A stretch of DNA of 15,077 bases from Alphaproteobacteria bacterium (lineage in GTDB: Bacteria; Pseudomonadota; Alphaproteobacteria; Acetobacterales; Acetobacteraceae), in the NCBI GenBank assembly GCA_026225015.1, contig JAMFRY010000058.1, forward strand, positions 1-15,077, in the 5' to 3' direction. A model generated the notes under the pieces. The model was not told the DNA's origin and searched no databases. It worked only from the letters and a program-made list of their open reading frames with translations. Shown here in pieces: positions 1 through 8,119 of the stretch (position 1 is the stretch's first letter; each line of letters starts with the position of its first letter). The translations under genes and the position numbers were made by a program.

Positions 1-132
1 CCCTGATCTCGAAAAGAACCCCGCACCGTACGCCTCACCGAATCTATTAAGGGAAGTGAATCACATCATAATCCCAGCCGCCACGGGTTTTTCAGCAAAC
101 TGCTAGAGGTCGGCATTTCAACCGAAGAGGGT

Positions 133-888
133 TTGGCCGATAGCGGTGATATAAACGCTGATTTGCCTGATTTATTTCTGGCCGTAGGTGAGGCTGCCAA
201 ACAGCAAGCAACCGCGGTCGCCATCATAATTGATGAAATCCAGTATCTGTCGGAGGAAGATATGGAAGCATTGATTATGGCTATGCATAGATGCAACCAA
301 AGACAATTGCCGTTTGTGTTGTTTGGGGCAGGCCTTCCTCAACTACGGGCCAAAATGGGCAATTCTAAATCTTACGTGGAACGGCTTTTTGACTTCCCGT
401 CTGTCGCGGCCCTCAAGCCTCAGGAGGCCACGAAGGCAATTACAGATCCTGCTTTCAAAGAAAACGTTCGCTATGAGCAGGCGGCCCTGGATGAAATTCT
501 TAGAATTACGCTTTGCTATCCATATTTCATACAGGAATGGGGTCATGCAACTTGGAACATAGCCGAAAATGACGTCATCACTCTATCGGACGTTCAAGCG
601 GCTACCCCAACGGCTTTAATGCGGCTAGATGAGGGTTTTTTTAGGGTTAGACTAGATCGCATGACGCCTACCGAAAAGAAATACATCCGTGCGCTAGCTG
701 AACTTGGACCAGGGCCTCATCGTTCAGGAGACGTAGCGGCGGAATACGGTGCGGAGGTGAGTAGCGTAGCCCCCATTAGGTCTTCGCTCATCGGCAAAGG
801 GATGATCTATAGTCCCGCACACGGCGACACAGAATTCACCGTGCCTCTGTTTGATGAATTCATGAAACGCGAAATTCCGGGGCTCTAG
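133..888 (+). CDS. AAA-type ATPase, N-terminally truncated or frameshifted
   Basis: This is the C-terminal part of a P-loop ATPase of the kind usually annotated only as 'ATP-binding protein'; its biological role is unknown. A Walker B motif is visible (AIIIDEIQYL, about residues 30-39), followed by a sensor-like stretch (LFGAGLPQL), a helical lid region, and a winged-helix-like C-terminus (HRSGDVA, KGMIYSPAHGD). From memory the family is roughly 380-400 residues with a Walker A near the N-terminus; no Walker A exists here. The reading frame is open back to position 7, where a TGA at 4-6 blocks it, and no ATG precedes the only plausible start, a TTG at 133, whose purine-rich GAAGAGGG lies too close to serve well as a ribosome binding site. 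The frame before 133 still reads like coding sequence (FSKLLEVG, EEGLADSGD), so the gene is probably frameshifted or cut near the left edge rather than starting at 133. Base composition is less GC-rich than every downstream gene, which suggests transfer. Confidence 0.6.
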   Translation: MADSGDINADLPDLFLAVGEAAKQQATAVAIIIDEIQYLSEEDMEALIMAMHRCNQRQLPFVLFGAGLPQLRAKMGNSKSYVERLFDFPSVAALKPQEATKAITDPAFKENVRYEQAALDEILRITLCYPYFIQEWGHATWNIAENDVITLSDVQAATPTALMRLDEGFFRVRLDRMTPTEKKYIRALAELGPGPHRSGDVAAEYGAEVSSVAPIRSSLIGKGMIYSPAHGDTEFTVPLFDEFMKREIPGL

Positions 889-945
889 CGGCCCTTTCTG
901 AGGCGTCGAAGTGATTTATATTGGCACCTCATCAAAAGCCCCAGG

Positions 946-1719
946 CTATTTCTCCACAAACGCCTTTTCGATCACGAAATGCCCCGCCTCGGAATGGTTC
1001 CCCTCGACGAATTCCCGGCCTTTCAGGAACACCGTGAGATCGTGCAACATTTCCGGGCTGCCGCATAGCATCACCCGGTCGCTCTCGCGGTTCAGCGCCG
1101 GCAGGCCCAGATCGGCCTCCAATTTTCCCGTCTCCAGCAGTGTTGTCACCCGGCCCATATTGCGGAACGGCTCGCGCGTGACGGTCGGGTAGTAGAGCAG
1201 TTTTTGCCGCACCAGATCGCCGAGAAATTCATCCTCATGCAGGCGGTTCACGATCAACTCGCCATAGCCCAGCTCGGCGATCGCCCGGCAGCCATGCACC
1301 AGCACCAGCCGGTCATAGCGCTCGTAAGTATCCGGGTCCTTGATGATGCTCACAAATGGCGCCAGGCCGGTGCCGGTGCCGAGCATGTACAGCGTGTTGC
1401 CTGGTAGCAGGTTGTCCTGGATCAGGGTCCCCGTCGGCTTGCGGCCAACCAGAATTTTATCACCCACCTGCAGATGCTGCAGCCGGGATGTCAGCGCGCC
1501 GGAAGCAACCTTGATCGAGAAAAACTCCAGATTTTCCTCATGATGCGCGCTGCACATGCTGTAGGCGCGCAGCAGCGGCCGGCCGTCCACCTCCAGCCCG
1601 ATCATGGCGAATTGCCCGCTGGTGAAGCGGAATCCGGGATCGCGGGTGGCGGTGAAGCTGAATAAGGTGTCGGTCCAGTGGTGGACCGAAAGGACCTTCT
1701 CGGTATTGAAAGCAGCCAA
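946..1719 (-). CDS. fpr: ferredoxin/flavodoxin-NADP+ reductase
   Basis: FAD-dependent cytoplasmic reductase that exchanges electrons between NADP(H) and ferredoxin or flavodoxin, with typical roles in redox balance and oxidative-stress response. The FAD-binding barrel shows RAYSMCSA (the RxYS flavin motif) and the following G-A-LTSRL segment; the NADP-binding half has LGTGTGLAPF and VHGCR, then LCGSPEML near the end. The C-terminus ends in VEK, like bacterial FPRs that finish with a short tail after the FAD site. With the start chosen here the protein is 257 residues, normal for the subclass. The frame is open upstream to 1818 with an ATG, but the extra 33 residues do not resemble the family. 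The TTG at 1719-1717 has AGGAG seven bases before it and gives the expected N-terminus (MAAFNTEKVLSV). It converges with the truncated ATPase and diverges from the PLP-like gene. Confidence 0.9.
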   Translation of the reverse strand: MAAFNTEKVLSVHHWTDTLFSFTATRDPGFRFTSGQFAMIGLEVDGRPLLRAYSMCSAHHEENLEFFSIKVASGALTSRLQHLQVGDKILVGRKPTGTLIQDNLLPGNTLYMLGTGTGLAPFVSIIKDPDTYERYDRLVLVHGCRAIAELGYGELIVNRLHEDEFLGDLVRQKLLYYPTVTREPFRNMGRVTTLLETGKLEADLGLPALNRESDRVMLCGSPEMLHDLTVFLKGREFVEGNHSEAGHFVIEKAFVEK

Positions 1720-1726
1720 GCAAATG

Positions 1727-1731
1727 CTCCT
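1727..1731 (-). promoter_or_regulatory. ribosome binding site fixing the TTG start of fpr
   Basis: The minus strand reads AGGAG here, seven bases ahead of TTG at 1719-1717. It decides in favour of the TTG start over the upstream in-frame ATG at 1818, which also lies upstream of the putative promoter. Confidence 0.65.
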
Positions 1732-1749
1732 GAAAAATCTCAAATTTTG

Positions 1750-1776
1750 TAAATATGCAGAGCCGCATAATGTCAA
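1750..1776 (-). promoter_or_regulatory. putative sigma70-type promoter of fpr
   Basis: The minus strand carries a perfect TTGACA (+ strand TGTCAA, 1771-1776) and TATTTA (+ strand TAAATA, 1750-1755), separated by 15 bases. The spacer is shorter than the usual 17, which weakens the call. The location is right: it would give a 5' leader of about 25 bases to the TTG start. The surrounding stretch is AT-rich for this genome. Confidence 0.4.
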
Positions 1777-1962
1777 CCAATGGCACGAGCCTTTTGACGT
1801 GCCGACCCGCCCTTGCATAGCTCACGCTAATCCAGGCGCCGGATATGACAATGGTAAGAAATCTTCCGTGAAAGCTGGCCAGTTATTGCCGGGATTGTAG
1901 CTGAAAATTAGCTAAAAGGTCCTATTTAGGGTAAAATCCAGCAATATGCGGGGCCGAAATAG

Positions 1963-4053
1963 ATGAATTTTGTGAACCTGCTCCGAACCGGGCAGCAGCT
2001 TGCCATTGATGCGGCCCGTACCCAGCCGGAATTTGCCGCCTTTCGGCGCATCAGGGTGGAGGTCGCCGCACCGCAAGACCCAAACGCCGCCTTCGCTTTG
2101 GGCCCGGATAACAGCGTCGTCCTTGGGCAAGCCGCCTTTGCCGTGCCGGCCTTGCTCGGTTTTTTTCTCCGCCACGCGCTGGAGCTCGCCTGGCTTAGCC
2201 GCCGCGCCGGCGCTCGGGCCAATATGGCAGGCGCCATTGGCTTGGCCGCGGCGCGGGCCGCCGCCTTGTTCATCCAGGCCGAATCCGATTCCCTCACGGC
2301 GGCTGAGCGCGCAGCCTTGCCACGCTGGGCCGGCATCATGGCAAGCGAGGTCGCGCCCACGCCCGAACTGCTTGCCCTCGTCTCGGCAAACCTGCCGGGC
2401 GACGCCGCCAGTTCGGCGCAAATTGCCCGCATCCGGGCCGTGTGGAACCAGCTTGGCACCGCGGATGCGCTGATGGAAACCGGCGGCGATATCCGCCTGC
2501 AGCGCGATCCGCGCTCCGCGCTCAACGGCTATGGGTGCAGCCATCGCCCCCGCCCCTGGGCGGTGACCTTCGCCTCCTCCACCGCCTCTTCTTCGTCCGA
2601 ACGCGGCTATCTGGCGGCTGATCTGCAACGGTTGAAGACTACCGCCGCCATGCTGGCGCAAGGCAGCCAAGCCCCCGTGCGCGCCTCGCTCGCTTCAGTC
2701 CGCCTTGGTATCACCCGGGTCTACGCGCTGCCACCGGGCGCCGCTGTGGTGCTGGCCGCCTCCGGCACGGACACCGAATTGCTGGCCCTGGCGCTGACCC
2801 ATCTCTCCGGCGCTGGCACACCTATTCTGAACATTCTCATCGCCCCGGAGGAAACCGGCCGCGGCGTGCCGATGGCGGCAAGCGGCGTGCATTTCGCGGT
2901 CGATACCGCGCTCGGCCACGCCGTTTCCTGCCAGGGACCCATTGCCGGATTCCGTCCGGATACCGAGCTTGCAAATGTTTTTCTCCGCGACGCGCAAGGG
3001 GGCTTGCGGGAAATCGGCGTGGTGGAGGCCGAGCTGGCCGGCCTGGTGGCGAATGGCATCGCCGCCCGCAAGCGCGTGATCCTGCACGTTCTCGATCTGT
3101 CCAAAACCGGCTTGCTGGCGCCACGTCCCGATTTCATTGCGCGATTGCGCGCCCACTATGACGATGCGCTGGACATTGTTGTGGATGCCTGCCAGGCCCG
3201 GCTCTCGGCCCGCTCTATTGCAGCCTATTTGAAGCTGAATGCCGTGGTGCTGATCACCGGTTCCAAATTCTTCACCGGCCCGCCTTTCGCAGGCGCGGTG
3301 CTCATCCCCGCTTCAATCGCGCGCCGCCTCGATCACGCAGCTTTGCCGGCGGGGCTGGACGCCTATTTCGGCCGCGACGAATTTCCCGAACACAGCAAAG
3401 CCGCCGCCAACCTGCCGGCTTGCGGCAATTACGGCTTGTCGCTGCGCTGGCACGCGGCGCTCGCCGAGATGCGCGCCTTCGCGGCGGTACCGCCAAGCCG
3501 CCGGGCGGAAATCCTGCGCGGCTTCGGCGCCGTGGTCAGCGCCGCCATCGCCGGCTTGCCCGCGCTGGCCCTGCTGGACGCGCCGCAAATCGCCCGCGAC
3601 GCAGCAGACGAAGCCTGGGAACGCCTGCCCAGCATTTTCAGCTTTTCGATCCGCGCCCCGCACGCCCCCGGCCGATGTCTCACGCCGATAGAGGCCCGCG
3701 GCGTCTATCGTTGGCTGAATGCCGATCTCTCAGGAATTTTGCCTGGCGAGGCGGCTGCGTCTTGTATCTGTCATATCGGCCAGCCGGTCCGCCTGCCGCA
3801 GCCGGCCGCGCCGCAGCCCGGAGGTGAGGGCTTGATGGGCGTGCTGCGCGTCTCCGCCGGCGCCCGGCTCATCTCCGGCGAACCATCCCATAAGGGCCTG
3901 CCGCACCCACTTCGCATCGCGCGCGAATTCGCCGACCTGCAGATGGTCTTCAAAAAAATCGATCTCATTCTCCGCCACTGGCAAATTCTATGCATGGCCG
4001 GCCCCATGCCACGCTTCCGCGCGAGCCGGCGTGAAACCGTGGCTGCGACGTAA
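1963..4053 (+). CDS. uncharacterised protein with fold-type I PLP-enzyme domain
   Basis: I do not recognise a named function. The central part (about residues 245-560) looks like the aspartate-aminotransferase fold of class V aminotransferases and cysteine desulfurases. S267-G-T-D-T-E272 sits where these enzymes bind the PLP phosphate, VVDACQ supplies D408 and Q411, and TGSKFF supplies a candidate Schiff-base lysine K435, 27 residues after D408 as in that fold; GPPFAGAV follows. The N-terminal ~240 residues are Ala-rich and helical and resemble nothing I know; a conserved-looking GYGCS stretch (189-193) precedes the domain. The tail (about 580-696) could be the small C-terminal domain of a PLP enzyme. 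At 696 residues it is far longer than ordinary class V enzymes (about 400). The ATG at 1963 has no good ribosome binding site. No signal peptide or membrane segment is evident. It lies 124 bp upstream of a glycosyltransferase and flippase pair, so it may act on the same product, but that is inference. Confidence 0.65.
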   Translation: MNFVNLLRTGQQLAIDAARTQPEFAAFRRIRVEVAAPQDPNAAFALGPDNSVVLGQAAFAVPALLGFFLRHALELAWLSRRAGARANMAGAIGLAAARAAALFIQAESDSLTAAERAALPRWAGIMASEVAPTPELLALVSANLPGDAASSAQIARIRAVWNQLGTADALMETGGDIRLQRDPRSALNGYGCSHRPRPWAVTFASSTASSSSERGYLAADLQRLKTTAAMLAQGSQAPVRASLASVRLGITRVYALPPGAAVVLAASGTDTELLALALTHLSGAGTPILNILIAPEETGRGVPMAASGVHFAVDTALGHAVSCQGPIAGFRPDTELANVFLRDAQGGLREIGVVEAELAGLVANGIAARKRVILHVLDLSKTGLLAPRPDFIARLRAHYDDALDIVVDACQARLSARSIAAYLKLNAVVLITGSKFFTGPPFAGAVLIPASIARRLDHAALPAGLDAYFGRDEFPEHSKAAANLPACGNYGLSLRWHAALAEMRAFAAVPPSRRAEILRGFGAVVSAAIAGLPALALLDAPQIARDAADEAWERLPSIFSFSIRAPHAPGRCLTPIEARGVYRWLNADLSGILPGEAAASCICHIGQPVRLPQPAAPQPGGEGLMGVLRVSAGARLISGEPSHKGLPHPLRIAREFADLQMVFKKIDLILRHWQILCMAGPMPRFRASRRETVAAT

Positions 4054-4177
4054 GCCTGTTGGCGGCCCAGAAACCGCGAATCCAAGCGCTGGCTTTGACC
4101 GGCATTGATCCAGGTTGTGGCTTTCGATTAGGGTGCACTGCCGGCTGATTTCCGGGACACCCTATGTCAGGGCCAGT

Positions 4178-5416
4178 ATGAAACTGCTCTTTGCCTATGA
4201 GAATCCTCTGCCGAATGCCGAGGCCGATGCCGAGGTTTTCGTAACCACCGCGAAATATCTTGGCCGCCATTTTCCCTCAAGCCACCTGCACGCGCCCATC
4301 GCGGCCAAGGTGAGCCGGGAACAGGTGGAGGCGCTTGCCGGAATGGCGCTGGTGCCGGCCAAGGCGCCATTGCATCCGGCCGCGCTGCGGCATTTCTGCG
4401 CCGGAATCAGCATCGTCTTCCGGTCTGAATTTGCGGGGGCGGACGCCATTTATACCCGCAATCTCTGGGTCGCCTGGATGTCCATCCTGTTTGGCAAGCG
4501 CGTGGTGTTCGACCATTACCGCCCCTGGCCGGACCAGATCCCGCCGCTGCAATACTGGCTCTATTGGCTGTTCTGCCATGAGCGCTTTTTGGGCAGTGTC
4601 TGCCATTCCGAATATACGCGCGCCAAATATATTGCCCTCGGCGTTCCGGAGCAAAAACTGCGCTGCATTCATAACGGGTTTGAGCCGAAGCGCTTTGCCG
4701 CCCCCGTTCCACTCGCCGACGCGAAACGGCTGATCGGGCTCGCGCCAGAGGCAAAGACCGTGGTTTACACCGGACGGGTCAACCATAAAAAGGGCCTGGA
4801 GCTGGTGATCGAGGCGGCGAAGCAGCTTCCCGAACTCACCTTCCTGTTTGTCGGCTCCTATGGCGAGGGCCCGGTTGAAGCCGCAGCGAGCAAGGTACCA
4901 AACATCCGGATCATTCGCTGGCAGACGGAAGCCACGCTGGGCGCCTATATTTTCGCAGCCGACGTGCTGCTGATCCCGCCCTCCCTGCACCCGCTGGCGA
5001 AATTCGGCTCGACGGTTCTGCCCTTGAAACTGTTTTTCTATCTCGGTTCCGGCCGCCCGATCCTGGCCGGGAACACTCCGGATGCAGCGGAGGTGCTGAA
5101 ACATGGGGAAACTGCCTGGCTCTGCCGCCCGGATTGCCTGGACTCGCTGGTCGAAGGCCTGCGGGCGTTGACGCAGGATGCCGCCCTGGCTTCTCGCTTG
5201 GGTGAAGCCGCACAAGCAGAGATCCGGAATTTCACTTGGAGTGCGCGGGCGGAGCGGATCGCCGCTTCGGTGCAAGAATGGTCGGCTGCCGCGCCGGTTC
5301 GCGGCCATTGGGGGCGGGGCCAATCCGCCATCTGGGCCCGGCAATCCGGACGCTGGTTCAAGCATCTCCTCCGCACCCGATCCTGGATCATGCCCAGCCT
5401 GCCGCCTTCCGGCTGA
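4178..5416 (+). CDS. GT4-like glycosyltransferase (GT-B fold)
   Basis: Predicted retaining glycosyltransferase that would act at the inner face of the cytoplasmic membrane on a lipid or polysaccharide precursor. The C-terminal nucleotide-sugar domain is clear: VVYTGRVNHKKGLELVIEA (about 195-213), FLFVGSYGEG, and GSTVLPLKLFFYLGSGRPI (278-294). In most relatives the last motif reads KLFEY; here the Glu of the E-x7-E donor-binding pair is F287 and its partner position is T279, so donor binding must differ or activity be altered. The frame is open 63 bases further upstream, but ATG 4178 gives a typical N-terminus (MKLLFAYENPLP) and has AGGG just before it. The protein is 412 residues. Its TGA is followed directly by the ATG of the flippase, which implies translational coupling and a shared substrate. 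Donor sugar and acceptor cannot be read from sequence. Confidence 0.8.
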   Translation: MKLLFAYENPLPNAEADAEVFVTTAKYLGRHFPSSHLHAPIAAKVSREQVEALAGMALVPAKAPLHPAALRHFCAGISIVFRSEFAGADAIYTRNLWVAWMSILFGKRVVFDHYRPWPDQIPPLQYWLYWLFCHERFLGSVCHSEYTRAKYIALGVPEQKLRCIHNGFEPKRFAAPVPLADAKRLIGLAPEAKTVVYTGRVNHKKGLELVIEAAKQLPELTFLFVGSYGEGPVEAAASKVPNIRIIRWQTEATLGAYIFAADVLLIPPSLHPLAKFGSTVLPLKLFFYLGSGRPILAGNTPDAAEVLKHGETAWLCRPDCLDSLVEGLRALTQDAALASRLGEAAQAEIRNFTWSARAERIAASVQEWSAAAPVRGHWGRGQSAIWARQSGRWFKHLLRTRSWIMPSLPPSG

Positions 5417-6874
5417 ATGGCAACGCAGATCGAGGACGGGCTGGAAGGCCATCAGCGCCATCTCGGGCGCGGCTTCAACTGGCTCGGCGGCGCCACCATT
5501 GTCGCGAAAACCGTGGATTTCTCCACGATCATCGTGGTGCTGCTATACCTGACCAAGGCGCAGCTCGGCATCGGCTCGCTGGTCATTTCCATCGCCATGG
5601 TGGTGGAGGCGTTTGACGGGCTGGGGACCGGCGATGCCGTGGTGCAGGCATCGGTGATCCAGCACCGCGAGCTCTCCAGCCTGTTCTGGTTTATCCTGGC
5701 GGCGGCCATCGTGGTCGCGTTGCTGACCATCGCCGCGGCGCCCTTGTTCGGCTGGGTTTACGACATGGCCGGGATGAGCCGCTTTTTCTACCTGCTCGCG
5801 GCCAAGCAGGTTTTGGTCGGGGCGGCGGTGATTCCACTGGCGCTGCTCAATCGTGAGTTGAAATATGAGCGGATCGCACTGGTGAATGTTGGCGCCACCT
5901 TCGGCGCCGCGCTGGTGCGGCTGATGCTGGCTTTGGCCGGCGCCGGCGCCTGGGCTTTGGTCGCGGGCTATTTCGCCAGCGGCGTGTTCATCCTGGCCGG
6001 CGCGCTTTGGGCGCGGCCATATTTTCCGGAGCGGCATTTCGACCTCGCCGCCATCCGGCCCTTGCTACAGTTCGGGCTGCGCTCCGCCGCCGCCAATGTG
6101 TTCGAACAGATTTTTAAGAACATCGATTTTCTGCTGGTCGGCTGGTTCTACGGCGCGCCTGCGCTGGCGGTTTATCGCCTGGCCTTCGACATTGCGATGG
6201 AGCCGGCCATGGCGGTCGGCACCTTGGTCAACCGCACCGCCTTGCCGGTTTTTGCCAGGCTGGCGGCGGACCCCGCGGCGCTGCGCCAGGCCATGTTCTG
6301 GTCCCTCCGGCGCCTGACCCTATTGGTCGCCCCCTTCATGGCTGCCTTGTGCCTGATGGCCAGACCGCTGACCGCTTTGCTGCATGACTCTCTGGGTCAC
6401 AGCTACGCGCAGGCGGCGCTACCGCTGGAAATTCTTAGCCTGGCGGCGATTTTGCGGGTGACTTCGCAACTGCTCACGCCACTGCTGATGGCCTCCGGCC
6501 AGCCCGGCATGGCAGCAAAGCTCTCCGCCGCCACGCTCGCGCTGCTGGGCAGTTTGATCCTGGCGGCGGGGTTGCTGGTGCATGGGCCGGACGGGCTGGC
6601 GGCAGTCGCCTCCGCCTGGGCCGCGATCTATCCTTTGCTGCTGGGATGGGGGGTGGTTTATCTACATCGCCGTTGGCAGATCACGCCGCGCTCACTCCTT
6701 ACACCGCTCCTTGTGCCGGTTTTGTCTATCTTATTCATGTTTTTATTCGTCTTTGGGTTAGGCCGGTTCGCCTGGGCACAGGCGCCTTTGGCGCGTATCG
6801 CGCTGGTGCTGGCGGCGGCCGGGTTGGCTTATGCCGGTCTTTTTTCACGCGCTCAGGTGGCGTCCAAGCCCTGA
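5417..6874 (+). CDS. MOP/Wzx-type lipid-linked oligosaccharide flippase
   Basis: Integral inner-membrane protein of the polysaccharide biosynthesis (MOP) superfamily, expected to flip a lipid-linked sugar from the cytoplasmic to the periplasmic leaflet. The 485 residues hold about 12-14 hydrophobic segments. The N-terminal block resembles the WzxC/O-antigen transporter group: a short polar lead (about 20 residues), a first helix, FDGLGTGDAVVQ after the second helix, then helices around residues 90-115 and 125-145. RSAAANVFEQIFKNIDFLLVG (about 225-245) is the usual mid-protein repeat entry. The start abuts the stop of the upstream glycosyltransferase with no spacer, so the two are almost certainly co-translated. 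It ends three bases before the stop codon of the convergent VOC gene, leaving no room for a separate terminator. Substrate is unknown; the neighbouring glycosyltransferases are the best clue. Confidence 0.85.
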   Translation: MATQIEDGLEGHQRHLGRGFNWLGGATIVAKTVDFSTIIVVLLYLTKAQLGIGSLVISIAMVVEAFDGLGTGDAVVQASVIQHRELSSLFWFILAAAIVVALLTIAAAPLFGWVYDMAGMSRFFYLLAAKQVLVGAAVIPLALLNRELKYERIALVNVGATFGAALVRLMLALAGAGAWALVAGYFASGVFILAGALWARPYFPERHFDLAAIRPLLQFGLRSAAANVFEQIFKNIDFLLVGWFYGAPALAVYRLAFDIAMEPAMAVGTLVNRTALPVFARLAADPAALRQAMFWSLRRLTLLVAPFMAALCLMARPLTALLHDSLGHSYAQAALPLEILSLAAILRVTSQLLTPLLMASGQPGMAAKLSAATLALLGSLILAAGLLVHGPDGLAAVASAWAAIYPLLLGWGVVYLHRRWQITPRSLLTPLLVPVLSILFMFLFVFGLGRFAWAQAPLARIALVLAAAGLAYAGLFSRAQVASKP

Positions 6875-6877
6875 AGC

Positions 6878-7264
6878 TTAAGCGGCGTCGGTCCCGTAGG
6901 GACGGGTAAGAACTTCCAGAAAATGGTCGTCAGGGCCGGCAAAATAGACTCCCCGCCCGCCGTCATCACGGTTGATCTCGCCAGGTCGGCGGCGCGCCGG
7001 ATCGGCCCAGTGCGGCAGGCCACGCTGGAAGATGCGATCAAGAACAGCGTCGAAATCCGCCTCACTGATCAGAAATGCGTAGTGCTGCGGTTGGATCGGG
7101 CCTTCGCTCTTGGCGAAGTCGAGAGCGACCCCGTTATCGAGTTCCACCACCTCGAAATGGCCGAAGCGAAAAGGTGCCGGCAGACCGAGCAGCTCAGCCA
7201 GGAAGCGGGCACAATGCGCCGGGTCGGACGACCAGACGATGGTATGGTTGAGTTGGGCGGCCAT
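6878..7264 (-). CDS. VOC-family (glyoxalase/dioxygenase-like) protein
   Basis: Small (128 residues) vicinal-oxygen-chelate protein with two beta-alpha-beta-beta-beta modules. The start LNHTIVWSSDPA, the mid-protein QHYAFLIS and the end VYFAGPDDHFLEVLTRPYG are classic for the superfamily; candidate metal ligands are the His in LNHT, the His in QHYAF and the Glu in HFLEV. Members include glyoxalase I, extradiol dioxygenases and antibiotic-binding proteins, and the substrate cannot be told here. The start is well supported: the minus strand has AGGAG at 7275-7271, six bases before the ATG. It follows the PIG-L gene by 108 bp on the same strand and is probably the last gene of that operon, although its own good ribosome binding site and the gap allow independent expression. 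Its link to the lipid genes upstream is unproven. Confidence 0.85.
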   Translation of the reverse strand: MAAQLNHTIVWSSDPAHCARFLAELLGLPAPFRFGHFEVVELDNGVALDFAKSEGPIQPQHYAFLISEADFDAVLDRIFQRGLPHWADPARRRPGEINRDDGGRGVYFAGPDDHFLEVLTRPYGTDAA

Positions 7265-7356
7265 GCCGTGCTCCTACCTCGATTGCGGGCTACGGTTCAG
7301 CTAGGCACGCAAGCCGGAGGTTTCAACTTTTGCGGCCAAAGCGTCCCACGGCGATA

Positions 7357-7382
7357 GATTCAGACGGGAGATTCAGACTGGG
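7357..7382. repeat. 13-bp imperfect tandem duplication
   Basis: Two adjacent 13-base units begin with GATTCAGAC (7357-7369 and 7370-7382) and differ at two of 13 positions. The second unit contains the stop codon and last codons of the PIG-L gene, so the duplication repeats the stop codon context just downstream. It is probably a local slippage product. Confidence 0.5.
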
Positions 7383-8119
7383 CGCAACGCCGCCTGCTTC
7401 CGGCGCCACCACCTCAGAGCAGAAACATCCAGCAGCGTCTCACCGCGCAGGGTGCTCCATCCCGCTTTGTCGCCGGGTGGCTGGCCGTAAAATATTTCAT
7501 CCGCCGGCCAGCGATGCCGGGGGGACCAAGTCCAGGCGTCATGCCGCAGATAGATCCGGCGCAGGCGCTTCGCCAGTTGCACATCCGGTTGCAAGACCCG
7601 CTTTTCCGCCCAGCATGGCGCCGCGCCGATGCGTTGCGCCAGGGGGAAGCTCAGCGGCGCCGTGTAGTTGGAGAACCAGAGGGTGAAGCCCAGCTCTGCT
7701 TGCAGCGCTGCGACCGCCCGATGGACCTGCACATGCTCCGGATGCCCATACTCGCCCCAGCCATTATGGGTATAAACGTCGTCTGCGCCAGTGAGATGCG
7801 GCCGCAGCTCCGTCAGCAGCCGGGCAAAATTCGCGTCATAGCGCGCCTGTCCGGCGGCGTCGGTGATCGCCATGCCGGTGGCGGTTGGTTGCGGATCAGC
7901 CCATTCCACCAACGTTCGCACGCCAGATTCCGGGATGGCGAGATCAACCAGATTCGCCAGCCCCAATTGCGCTACGGCACGCTGCCGCGAAACCGCCACG
8001 TCCGGCTGCCCGAACGGGGCGCCGAAGCACAGCACCACTGGGCGCGCAGCCGCCAGAACCGCGCTCAGCCAAAGGATTTCATCATCAGGATGGGCCGCGA
8101 CGACAACGCTTTTTCTCAC
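7373..8119 (-). CDS. PIG-L/LmbE-family zinc-dependent N-deacetylase
   Basis: Predicted metal-dependent deacetylase of the family that removes acetyl from GlcNAc-phosphatidylinositol (PIG-L), GlcNAc-inositol (MshB) and related glycoconjugates. The first zinc motif is AHPDDE at residues 9-14 (ligands H10 and D13, with D12 as the likely catalytic base); the second is GHPEH at 125-129 (H126/H129) followed by H133. Length is 248 residues, normal for the family. The start is GTG at 8119-8117, overlapping the TGA of the upstream glycosyltransferase by four bases (GTGA), a strong sign of translational coupling. Pairing with a GT4 enzyme suggests the two act in sequence: transfer of an N-acetylated sugar, then deacetylation. 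No signal peptide is seen, so the reaction should be cytoplasmic. The exact substrate is inferred, not seen; mycothiol is not expected in a proteobacterium. Confidence 0.87.
   Translation of the reverse strand: MRKSVVVAAHPDDEILWLSAVLAAARPVVLCFGAPFGQPDVAVSRQRAVAQLGLANLVDLAIPESGVRTLVEWADPQPTATGMAITDAAGQARYDANFARLLTELRPHLTGADDVYTHNGWGEYGHPEHVQVHRAVAALQAELGFTLWFSNYTAPLSFPLAQRIGAAPCWAEKRVLQPDVQLAKRLRRIYLRHDAWTWSPRHRWPADEIFYGQPPGDKAGWSTLRGETLLDVSALRWWRRKQAALRPV

Noticed and set aside
889..945. A possible terminator between the convergent ATPase and fpr genes (GAGGCG and CACCTC arms)
   Set aside because: The arms pair poorly, the loop is long and there is no U-tract on either strand.
1946..1966. 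A six-codon micro-ORF whose TGA overlaps the ATG of the PLP-like gene, possible leader peptide
   Set aside because: Too short to judge, no ribosome binding site, no attenuator-like hairpin seen; chance is enough to explain it.
4277..5461. A 394-codon minus-strand open frame across the glycosyltransferase at 4178
   Set aside because: Antisense shadow of a gene with clear GT4 motifs; the composition is typical of a GC-rich reverse frame.
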